Origin: Methylobacillus caricis | Lineage (GTDB): Bacteria > Pseudomonadota > Gammaproteobacteria > Burkholderiales > Methylophilaceae | Length of the DNA: 64,000 bases | Assembly (NCBI RefSeq): GCF_020532705.1 | Contig: NZ_JAJAVD010000001.1 | Location: 744,001 to 808,000 of the forward strand | Direction: 5' to 3' | Shown here: positions 31,045 through 40,475 of the stretch, one piece after another | Numbering within the stretch: the first letter of the stretch is position 1 | How the letters are laid out: every line of letters begins with the position of its first letter | The notes under the pieces: model-generated | Seen by the model: the letters and a program-made list of their open reading frames with translations, nothing else | Databases searched by the model: none | What the model was told of the DNA's origin: nothing | Made by a program: the position numbers and the translations under genes

Positions 31045-34000
31045 CTATATCAAATGGCTGGCAGTCGAGCCGGATACATGAGGCTTATGCTCGGTGGCTG
31101 AATGCAATGGGTGGCCACCACTCAGTGTGCGCAGCAGTACATAGAACACAGGGGTCAGGAACAGGCCGAACAGGGTCACGCCCAACATGCCGAAGAAGAC
31201 GGCGATACCCATGGCATAACGCATCTCTGACCCCGCACCGCTGGAGGTAACCAGCGGCACCACACCCATGATGAAGGCGATGGAGGTCATGAGGATAGGG
31301 CGCAAACGCAAGCGGCTGGCTTCGATGGCCGCCTTGACGATGCTGCTGCCTTGCAGCTCCAGCTCACGGGCAAACTCCACGATCAGGATGGCATTCTTCG
31401 CCGACAGGCCGACCAGCACCATGAGGCCGATCTGGGTGAAGATGTTGTTGTCGCCCTTGGTCAGCCATACGCCCGTGAGTGCCGCCAATATGCTCATGGG
31501 CACGATCAGGATCACGGCCAGCGGCAGGGTCAGGCTCTCATACAGCGCCGCCAGCACCAGGAACACCAGCAGCACGCTGATCGGGAATACCCAGATGCCT
31601 GCATTGCCTGCGATGATTTGCTGGTAGGTCAGATCTGTCCACTCAAACTTGATGCCAGGCGGCAAAGTCTTGGCGGCAATCTTTTCTACCACGGCCTGGG
31701 CTTGTCCTGACGAATAACCGGGTGCAGGCCCGCCATTGATGTCAGCTGCGGTATAGCCGTTGTAACGCACGACCATTTCCGGGCCGTAAGTTGGCGTCAC
31801 CTTGACCAGGGAGGACAGCGGCACCATGTCGCCCGCATTGTTTCGGGTTTTCAGTTGCAGGATGTCCTCCGCCCTGGCACGGTAAGGCGCATCGGCTTGT
31901 GCACGCACCTGGAATACACGACCAAAACGGTTGAAGTCATTGACATACAGGGAGCCCAGATAGATCTGCATGGTGTCGAACACTTCCGTCACCGGTACCC
32001 CTAGCTGTTTTGCCTTGGCACGGTCCAGGTCCACATTCAGCTGAGGCACATTGATCTGGTAATTGGTGAACATGGGGCCAAGTTCCGGTGCCTTGGAAGC
32101 CTCGGCGATAAAGGCATTCACTGCACTGTCCAGCTCGGCATAACCCAGTGCGCCCCTATCTTCAATCTGCAACTTGAAGCCACCTATGGTGCCCAGGCCC
32201 ATGACGGGAGGTGGCGGGAACACGGCGATATAGGCATCCTGTATCTGGCCGAATTTCTCATTCAGGGATTGCGCAATCGCGGCGGCGGATAGTTCCTTGC
32301 CTTTGCGTTCATTGAACGGCTTCAGCGGGGTGAATACGATGCCTGCACTGGAGCTGTTGGTAAAGCCGTTGATGGAAAGGCCGGGGAAGGCTACCGCGTT
32401 TTCCACGCCTGGCTGCTGCAGCGCGATTTCGCTCATGCGGCGGATGACTTCTTCCGTACGCTCCAGTGATGCGCCACTAGGCAGTTGGGCAAAGCCCACC
32501 AGGTACTGCTTATCTTGCGCCGGTACAAAGCCACCGGGTACGATGAGCGAAATACCCACGGTCAATCCCAGCAATACTGCATACACCCCCATGGCCGAAG
32601 CCTTGCGGTTGATGATGCCTTTGACGCCCTGGCCGTATTTGTCGGAGGCCCTGCTGAACAGCTTGTTGAACCCGGCAAAGAAGCCACCTAACCAGCGATC
32701 CATGAAACGTGTCAGCCAGTCCTTCTTGTCATGATGACCCTTGAGCAGCAAAGCGGATAGCGCTGGCGACAAGGTGAGTGAGTTGAAAGCCGAGATCACG
32801 GTGGAAATGGCGATGGTCATGGCAAACTGCTTGTAGAACTGGCCGGTGAGGCCGGTCATGAAGGCCAGAGGTACAAACACGGCAATCAGGGTCAGCGCAA
32901 TGGCGATGATCGGGCCACTGACTTCACGCATGGCCTGGTAGGTGGCATCGCGCGGGCTGAGGCCAGCGGCAATGTTACGTTCTACGTTTTCCACCACCAC
33001 AATGGCATCATCCACCACGATCCCAATCGCCAGCACCATGCCGAACAGAGACAGGGCATTGATCGAGTAGCCAAATGCCAGCATCAAGGAGAAAGTGCCG
33101 ATGATGGACACAGGCACTGCCAGCAAGGGGATGATGGAAGCGCGCCAGGTTTGCAGGAACAGAATAACGACCAGCACGACCAGCGCAATCGCTTCCAGCA
33201 ATGTGGTGACCACAGCATGGATGCTGGAACGTACAAACTGCGTGGGGTCGTAGACAATATGATATTCAATAGACTCGGGGAAATCGGTAGCCAGCTCTTC
33301 CATGGCTGCACGTACTGCATCTGAAATTGCCAGCGCATTGGCACCTGGTGCCTGAAAGATTGGGATGGCCACAGCGGGTTTGTTATCCAGCAATGAACGC
33401 AGGCCGTATTCAGAGGCTGCCAGTTCGATACGGGCGACGTCTGAGAGGTGAGTGATAGCACCATCGGACGAGGTTTTGAGAATAATGGAGGCAAATTCTT
33501 CCTCAGTTTTAAGACGGCCTTGCGCATTGACTGAAAGTTGCAGCGGCACGCTCTTGGCATTGGGCGAGGCGCCGATCACGCCAGCAGCAACTTGCACGTT
33601 CTGCTCGCGAATGGCCTGTACCACATCAGATGCGGTCATGCCGCGTTGCGCCACTTTCTGCGGATCGAGCCAGACGCGCATGGCGTAGTTGCCAGAACCG
33701 AACAGGCCGACTTCGCCCACCCCTTGTATGCGCGCCAGCCTATCCTTGACGTTGATCACGGCATAGTTGCGCAGATAAGTCATGTCATAGCGGTTGTCCG
33801 GCGATGCCAGGTGGACCACCATGGTCAGCGTCGGCGAGCTTTTCAGCGTGGTCAGCCCCAGGCGCTGCACGTCTGGCGGCAGCCGTGGCAGGGCCTGGTT
33901 GACGCGGTTCTGCACCAGTTGCTGCGCCTTGTCCGGGTCCACGCCCAGCTTGAAGTTGACAGTGATGGTGAGGTTGCCGTCACTGTTGGCTTGCGACTGC

Positions 34001-34239
34001 ATGTAGATCATGTCTTCCACGCCGTTGATGGATTCCTCCAGCGGCGAGGCCACGGTTTCTGCAATCACCTTGGGGTTGGCGCCGGGGTATTGCGCACGGA
34101 CCACCACTGAGGGCGGCACTACTTCGGGATATTCCGAGATGGGCAGCTGGAACATGGCCAAAGCGCCACCCAGCAGGATCAACATGGATAGCACACCCGC
34201 AAAGATCGGGCGGTCTATGAAAAATTTTGAGATATTCAT
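31045..34239 (-). CDS. RND-type efflux transporter, inner-membrane pump (HAE1 family)
   Basis: 1064 residues, full length for AcrB/MexF-type proton-driven drug pumps. Start FFIDRPIFAGVLSMLILLGG and the helix IV region ALSLFGMVLAIGIVVDDAIV, with the two Asp residues of proton relay, are intact. Two large periplasmic loops and 12 membrane segments are expected. QIGLMVLVGLSAKNAILIVE is the second-half hallmark. The sequence is closest in style to MexF/BpeF. Its adaptor lies 22 bp upstream and its outer-membrane factor 10 bp downstream. Confidence 0.96.
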   Translation of the reverse strand: MNISKFFIDRPIFAGVLSMLILLGGALAMFQLPISEYPEVVPPSVVVRAQYPGANPKVIAETVASPLEESINGVEDMIYMQSQANSDGNLTITVNFKLGVDPDKAQQLVQNRVNQALPRLPPDVQRLGLTTLKSSPTLTMVVHLASPDNRYDMTYLRNYAVINVKDRLARIQGVGEVGLFGSGNYAMRVWLDPQKVAQRGMTASDVVQAIREQNVQVAAGVIGASPNAKSVPLQLSVNAQGRLKTEEEFASIILKTSSDGAITHLSDVARIELAASEYGLRSLLDNKPAVAIPIFQAPGANALAISDAVRAAMEELATDFPESIEYHIVYDPTQFVRSSIHAVVTTLLEAIALVVLVVILFLQTWRASIIPLLAVPVSIIGTFSLMLAFGYSINALSLFGMVLAIGIVVDDAIVVVENVERNIAAGLSPRDATYQAMREVSGPIIAIALTLIAVFVPLAFMTGLTGQFYKQFAMTIAISTVISAFNSLTLSPALSALLLKGHHDKKDWLTRFMDRWLGGFFAGFNKLFSRASDKYGQGVKGIINRKASAMGVYAVLLGLTVGISLIVPGGFVPAQDKQYLVGFAQLPSGASLERTEEVIRRMSEIALQQPGVENAVAFPGLSINGFTNSSSAGIVFTPLKPFNERKGKELSAAAIAQSLNEKFGQIQDAYIAVFPPPPVMGLGTIGGFKLQIEDRGALGYAELDSAVNAFIAEASKAPELGPMFTNYQINVPQLNVDLDRAKAKQLGVPVTEVFDTMQIYLGSLYVNDFNRFGRVFQVRAQADAPYRARAEDILQLKTRNNAGDMVPLSSLVKVTPTYGPEMVVRYNGYTAADINGGPAPGYSSGQAQAVVEKIAAKTLPPGIKFEWTDLTYQQIIAGNAGIWVFPISVLLVFLVLAALYESLTLPLAVILIVPMSILAALTGVWLTKGDNNIFTQIGLMVLVGLSAKNAILIVEFARELELQGSSIVKAAIEASRLRLRPILMTSIAFIMGVVPLVTSSGAGSEMRYAMGIAVFFGMLGVTLFGLFLTPVFYVLLRTLSGGHPLHSATEHKPHVSGSTASHLI

Positions 34240-34261
34240 TTTAAGTTCTCCCTGACTGGGT

Positions 34262-35527
34262 TCAAGCGTTCACGGCCTTGCCACCCTTGGACGGCAGAGT
34301 ACGGGCAGCGGCCGTGATACCGCTGGGTTGGCCAGCGGCGGGTGTTGTAAGCCGGGCGGCAGTTTGCTCGCTGCCAGGCATGACAACAATGTGCGGACTG
34401 ACCTGGCTGCCTGGACGTACGCGTTGCAGTCCGTTGACGACAATGCGCTCGCCGGCCTTGAGCCCGTTTTCCACGATGCGCAGATTGCCTTGCGGCGCAC
34501 CCATTTGGACCTCGCGGTAATTGGCTTGCCCCTTGTCATCCACCACCAGGACAAAGCGCTTGTCCTGATCGGTACCGACAGCCTTCTCGTCAATCAACAA
34601 GGCTTCGCGTTGTGAGCCGCTGCCGATGCGCACCCGGGCATAGAGGCCTGGCAATAGCTGGCCATTGCCGTTTTCAAATACGGCGCGGACGCGGATAGTG
34701 CCCGATGCCGGATCCAGGCGGTTGTCCACCGAGCCTATATGGCCCTGTCGGCTGAATCCTTCTTCATTGGCCAGTCCCAGCAGCACCTTGATCGCTTTGG
34801 AGTTGCTTGATTGCTCGGGGCTGATGAACTTGAGGTAGCTCTGTTCATCGACTTCGATGGCAGCGTAGATATTGGCGGTGGAAACCAGAGTGGTGAGCGG
34901 CACCGAGTTGGCGCCCGCGGAAACGATATTGCCCAGGGTGACTTCCGCGCGGGAGATCCTGCCGGTGACTGGGGCAGTAATGTGGCTATATTCCAGGTTG
35001 AGACGCGCGGTCTGCAGCGAGGCCTGGGCGGCAAGCAGGGCGGCCTTGGCCTCCAGCGCAGCGTTGCGCTTCTCTTCATAATCGCGGCGCGCGATCGCGT
35101 TATCGCCGATCAGGCGTTCGGCGCGTTCCAGGTCGTGGCTGGTATAGTCCAGCCTGGCTTCTGAACTGCTCACCTGCGCCTGGGCTCTGGCAACTTCAGC
35201 TTCAAACGGGCGTGGGTCTATGGTGAATAGCGTATCGCCTTTTTTCACCAGGTCGCCATCCTTGAAATGGATCTTGGTCAGCGTGCCGGAAACCAGCGGG
35301 CGGATTTCTACCCGCTCCACCGCTTCCAGGCGGCCGGAGTAATCCTGCCAGTCTGTGACCTGACGGCTTTCCACCACGGCCACGTCTACACTTGCCGCCT
35401 GTACTGCGGCGGGCTGGTCGGCGTGGGCCTGGTTGCCGGATTGCGACAAAAGCACGCCGCCGCTCCCGATCAACAGGGCAGCAGCGATCATGGCAGCTAT
35501 TTTTTTCTGGCGTATTGAATTAGGCAT
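34262..35527 (-). CDS. RND efflux periplasmic adaptor (membrane fusion protein)
   Basis: 421 residues from the ATG at 35527; an upstream in-frame start would lie in the esterase gene. A signal-anchor (KKIAAMIAAALLIGSGGVLL) is followed by the barrel-sandwich region (VEIRPLVSGTLTKIHFKDGD), a coiled-coil hairpin (about 110-180) and the beta-barrel part. This is the MexE/AcrA type. The start overlaps the preceding esterase-like gene by eight bases. It links the pump and the outer-membrane factor across the periplasm. Confidence 0.95.
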   Translation of the reverse strand: MPNSIRQKKIAAMIAAALLIGSGGVLLSQSGNQAHADQPAAVQAASVDVAVVESRQVTDWQDYSGRLEAVERVEIRPLVSGTLTKIHFKDGDLVKKGDTLFTIDPRPFEAEVARAQAQVSSSEARLDYTSHDLERAERLIGDNAIARRDYEEKRNAALEAKAALLAAQASLQTARLNLEYSHITAPVTGRISRAEVTLGNIVSAGANSVPLTTLVSTANIYAAIEVDEQSYLKFISPEQSSNSKAIKVLLGLANEEGFSRQGHIGSVDNRLDPASGTIRVRAVFENGNGQLLPGLYARVRIGSGSQREALLIDEKAVGTDQDKRFVLVVDDKGQANYREVQMGAPQGNLRIVENGLKAGERIVVNGLQRVRPGSQVSPHIVVMPGSEQTAARLTTPAAGQPSGITAAARTLPSKGGKAVNA

Positions 35528-36365
35528 GATGATCCTCGTCTTGAATATTGAAATTGAAATCTGGGTGTTGGGTTTGCCTGCGCAGGAAGTCGACAATTTC
35601 GCGCAGCACCGGCGCATGGGTATGCAATTCGGCATGCTTCACGCCTGCAAAGCGTGAAACTTGGGTGGGTACGCCAGCGCTGATCAGGGCAGCGGCGTAT
35701 TTCTCGGCTTCTATATGCAGTACATCGCATTCCGCCGTGGCGATCATGGCGGCAGGCAATCCTGCCAGGCGCAGGCATTCCAATGGGGCGGCGTAAGGAT
35801 GCATGCGCTGCATGCTTTTTGGCAGGTATTGCTGATAGCGTTTTGCGCATTGTTCCGCAGTGAGGTCGGACTTGAGTTTTGCTGCATCACCAAGGCGTGT
35901 CATGCTTGGGTCCAGCATGGGGCCGATCAGCACTTGGGCTGTAATTGCTACCTCTGCGCGGTCACGTGCCATCAAGGCCAAGCTGGCAGCAATATTGCCG
36001 CCGGCATCATCCCCAGCTACCATTAATAATTCAGGAAGCGCTCTAAGGCGTTTGGCATTGCGGGCAGCCCAGGTGGCAGCCGCATAAGCTTCTTCTGGAG
36101 CAGCAGGGAAAGGATGCAAAGGAGCCAGCGAATAGCCGACGGCAAGCACCAGGGCCGGGCAATGACTGGCTATGAAACGGGCAGGATATTCGGCATCATC
36201 CAGACAGCCACCGCTGAATCCTCCACCATGGAAGTAAAGCACCAAAGGCAATTTTTGACTGTTTGTTCCTGGCCGGTAAAGGCGCACGGGTATCGCGCCC
36301 GTGGGGCCGGGAATAATGAATTCTTCGGCGGAAAATGCTGGAGCCTTGTTTAATATGGTGTCCAA
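35520..36365 (-). CDS. Esterase-like alpha/beta hydrolase with Asp at the nucleophile position
   Basis: 281 residues from a TTG at 36365 (no better start is available). The oxyanion motif YFHGGGFSGG places it in the hormone-sensitive-lipase group, which normally has a GDSAGG nucleophile elbow. Here the elbow reads VAGDDAGGN (GAT GAT GCC in the DNA), so Ser is replaced by Asp. The acid/His partners appear in the C-terminal half (ATAECDVLHIEAEKYA; VKHAELHTHAPV). It is the first gene of the efflux operon and overlaps the adaptor. It may act as an Asp-nucleophile hydrolase or be non-catalytic. Confidence 0.85.
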   Translation of the reverse strand: MDTILNKAPAFSAEEFIIPGPTGAIPVRLYRPGTNSQKLPLVLYFHGGGFSGGCLDDAEYPARFIASHCPALVLAVGYSLAPLHPFPAAPEEAYAAATWAARNAKRLRALPELLMVAGDDAGGNIAASLALMARDRAEVAITAQVLIGPMLDPSMTRLGDAAKLKSDLTAEQCAKRYQQYLPKSMQRMHPYAAPLECLRLAGLPAAMIATAECDVLHIEAEKYAAALISAGVPTQVSRFAGVKHAELHTHAPVLREIVDFLRRQTQHPDFNFNIQDEDHHA

Positions 36366-36379
36366 AATGCTATGGCAGG

Positions 36380-36390
36380 GTTAAGTTAAC
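36380..36390. promoter_or_regulatory. Palindrome in the LysR / efflux divergent region
   Basis: GTTAA-G-TTAAC is symmetric around one base in the 145-bp divergent promoter region. A LysR operator is a reasonable reading, but the T-N11-A core is not clear. Confidence 0.3.
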
Positions 36391-36510
36391 GTTGCCTATT
36401 GTGATGCTTGCAGTGAAATAGATAATCACCTATATTTCAGCAACACTATTCCGATTTAACGAACAATCGATTTTTTTAATGGGTATAGCTTCACAAGACA
36501 GGATGAAATG

Positions 36511-37524
36511 ATGGACAGATTCCAGGCAATGCAGGTGTTTACCCGGGTGGTGGATGCCAACAGTTTTACACGGGCAGCGGACAGCCTGGGATTGCCTCGT
36601 ACCACGGTGACGACGACAATACAGGGGCTGGAAAGCCTGTTGCAGGTGAGGTTGCTGAACCGCACCACACGCAGGCTGAGTGTCACGCCCGATGGTGCTG
36701 CCTATTACGAACGCTGCATGCGCATCCTGGCCGAAGTGGATGAAACCGAGGCATTGTTCCGCCACGTGACGCGTGGCCCTAAAGGGCGCTTGAGGATAGA
36801 TGTACCACCATCTATCGGCCGCCTGATCATTATCCCCAAGCTCTGTGATTTTTATTCCCGCTATCCGGATGTGGAACTGGTGATCGGCATGAGCGACCGA
36901 CCGGTGGACATGGTGCAGGAAGCGGTGGACTGTGTCGTGCGTGTTGGAGAGTTGCAGGATTCCAGCATGGTGGCGCGCCGAATAGGCGCTTTCCAGATTG
37001 TGACTTGTGCGGCACCACTATACCTGCAGCAGCATGGCGAGCCCGGGACCATAGAGGACTTGCAGCATCACCAAGCCGTACATTATTTTTCCAGCCGTAC
37101 TGGCCGCAATATGGATTGGGATTTTGTGGTGGACGGCGAGGTGAGGGAAGTGCAGGTGGCAGGCAAGGTGGCGGTCAACGACGCTGAAGCCTATGTGGCT
37201 TGTGCGCTGCAAGGGTTCGGCCTGATCCAGGCTGCCAGATACATGGTGTTGCCGCATTTGGAATCGGGTGAGTTGCGGGAGGTTTTGCCGCAATGGAGCC
37301 CATCTACCCATCCGATTTCAGTGGTGTATCTGCATAACCGCCACTTGTCCCCCAAGGTGCGTGCCTTTGTGGACTGGATTGCTGAGCTGTTTGGCAATTG
37401 CCCATTGCTGGGTGGTTGCAGCAAGGATATGGCGGAAAGCGAGTGCAGGTTTGCCAGCCATGAAAAGGGTAATACCATGCGCGAGATCATTGATCGCACC
37501 AATACGGCAGAAGCTATTTTTTAG
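36511..37524 (+). CDS. LysR-family transcriptional regulator
   Basis: 337 residues from the second of two adjacent ATG codons (aggatgaa upstream). The winged helix-turn-helix (MDRFQAMQVFTRVVDANSFT ... LGLPRTTVTTTIQGLE) is at the N-terminus, and the substrate domain begins near GRLRIDVPPSIGRLIIIPKL. It resembles the CrgA/AphB-like group. The C-terminus is about 35 residues longer than usual (after AELFGNCPLLG). It reads away from the esterase-RND operon and is the likely regulator of it. Confidence 0.93.
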   Translation: MDRFQAMQVFTRVVDANSFTRAADSLGLPRTTVTTTIQGLESLLQVRLLNRTTRRLSVTPDGAAYYERCMRILAEVDETEALFRHVTRGPKGRLRIDVPPSIGRLIIIPKLCDFYSRYPDVELVIGMSDRPVDMVQEAVDCVVRVGELQDSSMVARRIGAFQIVTCAAPLYLQQHGEPGTIEDLQHHQAVHYFSSRTGRNMDWDFVVDGEVREVQVAGKVAVNDAEAYVACALQGFGLIQAARYMVLPHLESGELREVLPQWSPSTHPISVVYLHNRHLSPKVRAFVDWIAELFGNCPLLGGCSKDMAESECRFASHEKGNTMREIIDRTNTAEAIF

Positions 37525-37536
37525 CGAGATAACGAT

Positions 37537-38253
37537 TCAGAAAGCACGAGGGGGGAAGAGTTTTTCATATTCCCTGCGTACTACTTGATAACACTCGCAG
37601 CTTTTGAGTTCCAGGCCAGCCCTGTCCAGTATCTTGATATGTCCCCGGCTGTAGCGTATCAGCCCTTGCTTTTGCAGTTTCCCCGCTGCCTCGGTGACGC
37701 CTTCTCGACGCACCCCCAGCATATTGGCAATCAGTTCCTGGGTCATGGTCAGCTCTGTACATTCCAACCTGTCCAGGCTCAACAGTAGCCAGCGGCAAAG
37801 TTGTTGCTCCAGCACGCAGTGGCGGTTGCAGACAGCTGTCTGGGTAATTTGGGTGATCAGGGCCTGGGTATAGCGCAGCAGAAGGGATGCAATGCTGGGG
37901 CGGGTCTTGAATTCCTGTTTCAGCAGGCTGGCCCGGATGCGAAAGCCATAGCCAGCGCTTTGAGTCACGGCGCGGCACGAAGATGTCTCACTACCCATGA
38001 TGATAGGGGTGCCAACCATGCCTTCATTGCCGACGACCGCAATTTCTGCAGATGCGCCATTTGCCATGACATATAGCAATGACACGATCGCGTTTACAGG
38101 AAAATACGCGTATCGCAGAACTTGCCCAGGCTCATACAAAACATCGCCCAAAGGCATGGCAACAGGCTCAAGATGGGATATCAACCTGAGCCACTCCTCC
38201 ATAGGTAATGCACCAATCAACGCATTTTTTCTCGGGCTATACGGAATGTCCAT
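37537..38253 (-). CDS. Crp/Fnr-family transcriptional regulator
   Basis: 238 residues. A cyclic-nucleotide-binding-like fold (about 15-130; VLYEPGQVLRYAYFPVNAIV) precedes a helix-turn-helix (TMTQELIANMLGVRREGVTE). The usual Fnr Fe-S cysteines and the Crp cAMP contacts are not evident, so the effector is unknown. This subtype, with SLLYVMANGASAEIAVVGNEGMVG, is common in proteobacteria and often responds to stress. Convergent with the LysR gene; the two stops are only 12 bp apart. Confidence 0.9.
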   Translation of the reverse strand: MDIPYSPRKNALIGALPMEEWLRLISHLEPVAMPLGDVLYEPGQVLRYAYFPVNAIVSLLYVMANGASAEIAVVGNEGMVGTPIIMGSETSSCRAVTQSAGYGFRIRASLLKQEFKTRPSIASLLLRYTQALITQITQTAVCNRHCVLEQQLCRWLLLSLDRLECTELTMTQELIANMLGVRREGVTEAAGKLQKQGLIRYSRGHIKILDRAGLELKSCECYQVVRREYEKLFPPRAF

Positions 38254-38476
38254 GTCGCCTTCATGCGGTATTTAATGTGCTTCAGTATATTCTCATTGCG
38301 ATCGCTTGATATTTGTTTCCTTAATCATTAGTCCGTTTGGGCTAATTCCTCTATCAATCAGTATCTTATGTGGGATAGCGCACAGTGGGGCGGGATTGAA
38401 GCGCGCATCCTCCTTTTGCCTGGTGTTTATAGCCGGGAGAGGAGATGTTTCTAGGAGTACTTTAATAAAGGAAACG

Positions 38477-39118
38477 ATGATGAATAAACTATCTTTAGCA
38501 TTTTGTGGAGTATTGCTAGCTGCAAGCAATGGGGTGAGTGCAGCACCTAATATCGTTGTGAATGGTGGGTTTGAAGCAGACGCTATTTCTGGTGCCTATG
38601 AGCAACTGGTGGCAGTGACTGGCTGGAGTTCTGACGGCATCTTCGAGATTCAAAAAGGAAGCGATACGGGAGGTTGGCCCCAATTCAATACTACATATGA
38701 AGGTCAGCAATATCTTGAAATCAACTCCACGCAGCTGACTTCTGTCTGGCAGGACCTGAGCACCACTGCGGGTGAACTCTACAACTTGAGCTTTGCCTAT
38801 TCTGGCCGCCTGGATACGCCCAATCAGCTTAATAGTGCGCTGGAAGTCTACTGGGGTACAAGTCAAGTGGTTGCCACTTCAGTGACCAATCACAGTGGTT
38901 GGGTAGTGTACAACTTCACCAACCTATTGGCAGAAAGCAACCTCACCACGCTGAAATTCACTTCAACGGATCCTCAAGGTGCGCCATCTTATGGCTCTTA
39001 TCTTGATGCGGTTGTGGTCACTGCCGTGCCGGAACCAAGTACTTATGGCATGTTGGCACTGGGGATTGCCATCGTTGGATTCATCAGCAGGCGTGATCGC
39101 CAACATCTTTTGAGCTAG
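38477..39118 (+). CDS. PEP-CTERM sorting-domain exported protein (second)
   Basis: 213 residues from the ATG at 38477, with aaagga just upstream. The signal peptide ends near GVSAAPNIVVNGGFEADA, a start typical of secreted DUF642/galactose-binding-like domains (NGGFE motif). The middle is a beta-sandwich with VWQDLSTTAGELYNLSFAYS. The C-terminus is a PEP-CTERM anchor: VPEPSTYGMLALGIAIVGF then ISRRDR. It would be an exosortase substrate on the cell surface, possibly carbohydrate-binding. Ends at its own terminator. Confidence 0.85.
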   Translation: MMNKLSLAFCGVLLAASNGVSAAPNIVVNGGFEADAISGAYEQLVAVTGWSSDGIFEIQKGSDTGGWPQFNTTYEGQQYLEINSTQLTSVWQDLSTTAGELYNLSFAYSGRLDTPNQLNSALEVYWGTSQVVATSVTNHSGWVVYNFTNLLAESNLTTLKFTSTDPQGAPSYGSYLDAVVVTAVPEPSTYGMLALGIAIVGFISRRDRQHLLS

Positions 39119-39142
39119 CAGGGATATGGGTCTAAAGGGGAG

Positions 39143-39168
39143 AGCCAGGCATCATGCTTGGCTTTTTT
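39143..39168 (+). terminator. Intrinsic terminator after the second PEP-CTERM gene
   Basis: Arms AGCCAGGC and GCTTGGCT (one G-U pair) with a short loop, followed by six T. The convergent monooxygenase stop lies at its end. Confidence 0.8.
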
Positions 39169-40171
39169 ACTTCATCAAGTCAGAGAGTGTGCGATGAATT
39201 TCCATGACGGCCTCATATGAGCGCAACCTCACTGATTGGTCATGGATATGCCCGGTAATCATCAACTCATCTGGTTGCAGATCATTAATCAGGTTTTCCA
39301 ACCCAGTGGCTACCCGGTCAGCCGAGCCGATATATGAACATGCCAACATACGCTCTACGCCCAGTTTTTCACTCGGTGTCCAGTAACTCTCAATGTCATC
39401 AATTGGCGGCGGCAATTGCCCAGGTGTACCCCGATGCAGGTTGGTAAATGCCTGTTGTTGTGAGCTGAACCAATAACGCGCCTCTTCATCGGTGTCTGCT
39501 ACCAGCACATTGACGGTCAGCATGGCGTAAGGCTTGTCCAGTTGCGCAGAAGGCATGAAGTTGCGCCTGTAGGTGTCAAGTGCCTGTATCAGGAAGGTGG
39601 GCGCAAAGTGGGCGGCAAACGCAAATGGCAAGCCATTGGCTGCTGCAAATTGCGCCCCAAACAGGCTTGATCCCAATATCCAGAGCGGGATATTGAGTCC
39701 CGCACCTGGGACGGCACGGATATTCTGGCCAGGTTTGACCTCATCAAAATAATGCCTGAGTTCTGCCACCTGGTCAGGGAAATCATCCCCGTTCAATCCC
39801 ATGCCCCGGCGCAATGCGCGCGCAGTTGAGATATCGCTGCCGGGAGCACGCCCCAGCCCCAAGTCTATACGGCCTGGATGCAATGACTCCAGTGTGCCGA
39901 ATTGCTCTGCGATGGCTAATGGCGCATGGTTGGGCAGCATGATGCCGCCTGCTCCTATGCGAATGTGGCTGGTGCCGGCTGCTACGTGAGCAATCACGAC
40001 AGAGGTTGCTGCACTGGCGATGCCAGGCATATTGTGATGCTCCGCCAGCCAGAAGCGATTGAATCCCAGTTTTTCACCAAGCTGCGCCAGCTGCAGTGAA
40101 TTGCGAAAGGCATCGGCCGGGCTTGCTCCACGAACGATAGGACAGAGGTCGAGAATTGAGAAAGGGATCAT
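39167..40171 (-). CDS. Luciferase-like flavin-dependent monooxygenase (LLM class)
   Basis: 334 residues. Bacterial-luciferase fold; [20 protein letters not shown] near residue 37 and [20 protein letters not shown] are strongly conserved in the MsnO8/YhbW-like branch, and [13 protein letters not shown] follows. It should use reduced FMN or F420-like cofactor to oxygenate an unknown substrate; no flavin reductase is adjacent. The start ATG has aaaggga upstream when read on the minus strand only weakly. Single gene, convergent with the PEP-CTERM gene. Confidence 0.9.
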   Translation of the reverse strand: MIPFSILDLCPIVRGASPADAFRNSLQLAQLGEKLGFNRFWLAEHHNMPGIASAATSVVIAHVAAGTSHIRIGAGGIMLPNHAPLAIAEQFGTLESLHPGRIDLGLGRAPGSDISTARALRRGMGLNGDDFPDQVAELRHYFDEVKPGQNIRAVPGAGLNIPLWILGSSLFGAQFAAANGLPFAFAAHFAPTFLIQALDTYRRNFMPSAQLDKPYAMLTVNVLVADTDEEARYWFSSQQQAFTNLHRGTPGQLPPPIDDIESYWTPSEKLGVERMLACSYIGSADRVATGLENLINDLQPDELMITGHIHDQSVRLRSYEAVMEIHRTLSDLMK

Positions 40172-40475
40172 GGCATATTCATATCAAGGAGTGATTTTGG
40201 GACAGGAAAAGTGTGTGCACGTTCATCATTCGCTATTCATGGCTGGATTGCACAATTTCTGTGGGTAACCTTGTGGGCATGATGCGTATTGTTGGGCTAA
40301 GTGGCTGTTTTGTTATGCATGGATGAAAAGTGCTCATTATCTGACCATTGGCAGGTGCGGGAAGTGCGCGGTTAAAAAACACAATGATACACAGAGAACA
40401 TACAATCAATAGAACTGTCATTACTTAATATCCCTTGAAAATTGAACTTAATTCCAGGACTCACCGCTGAAGACT
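40172..40475. other. Intergenic region before selO
   Basis: 304 bp between the divergent monooxygenase and selO genes. It becomes AT-rich toward selO and must contain both promoters, but I found no clear -35/-10 pair, no hairpin and no credible small gene. Confidence 0.5.
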
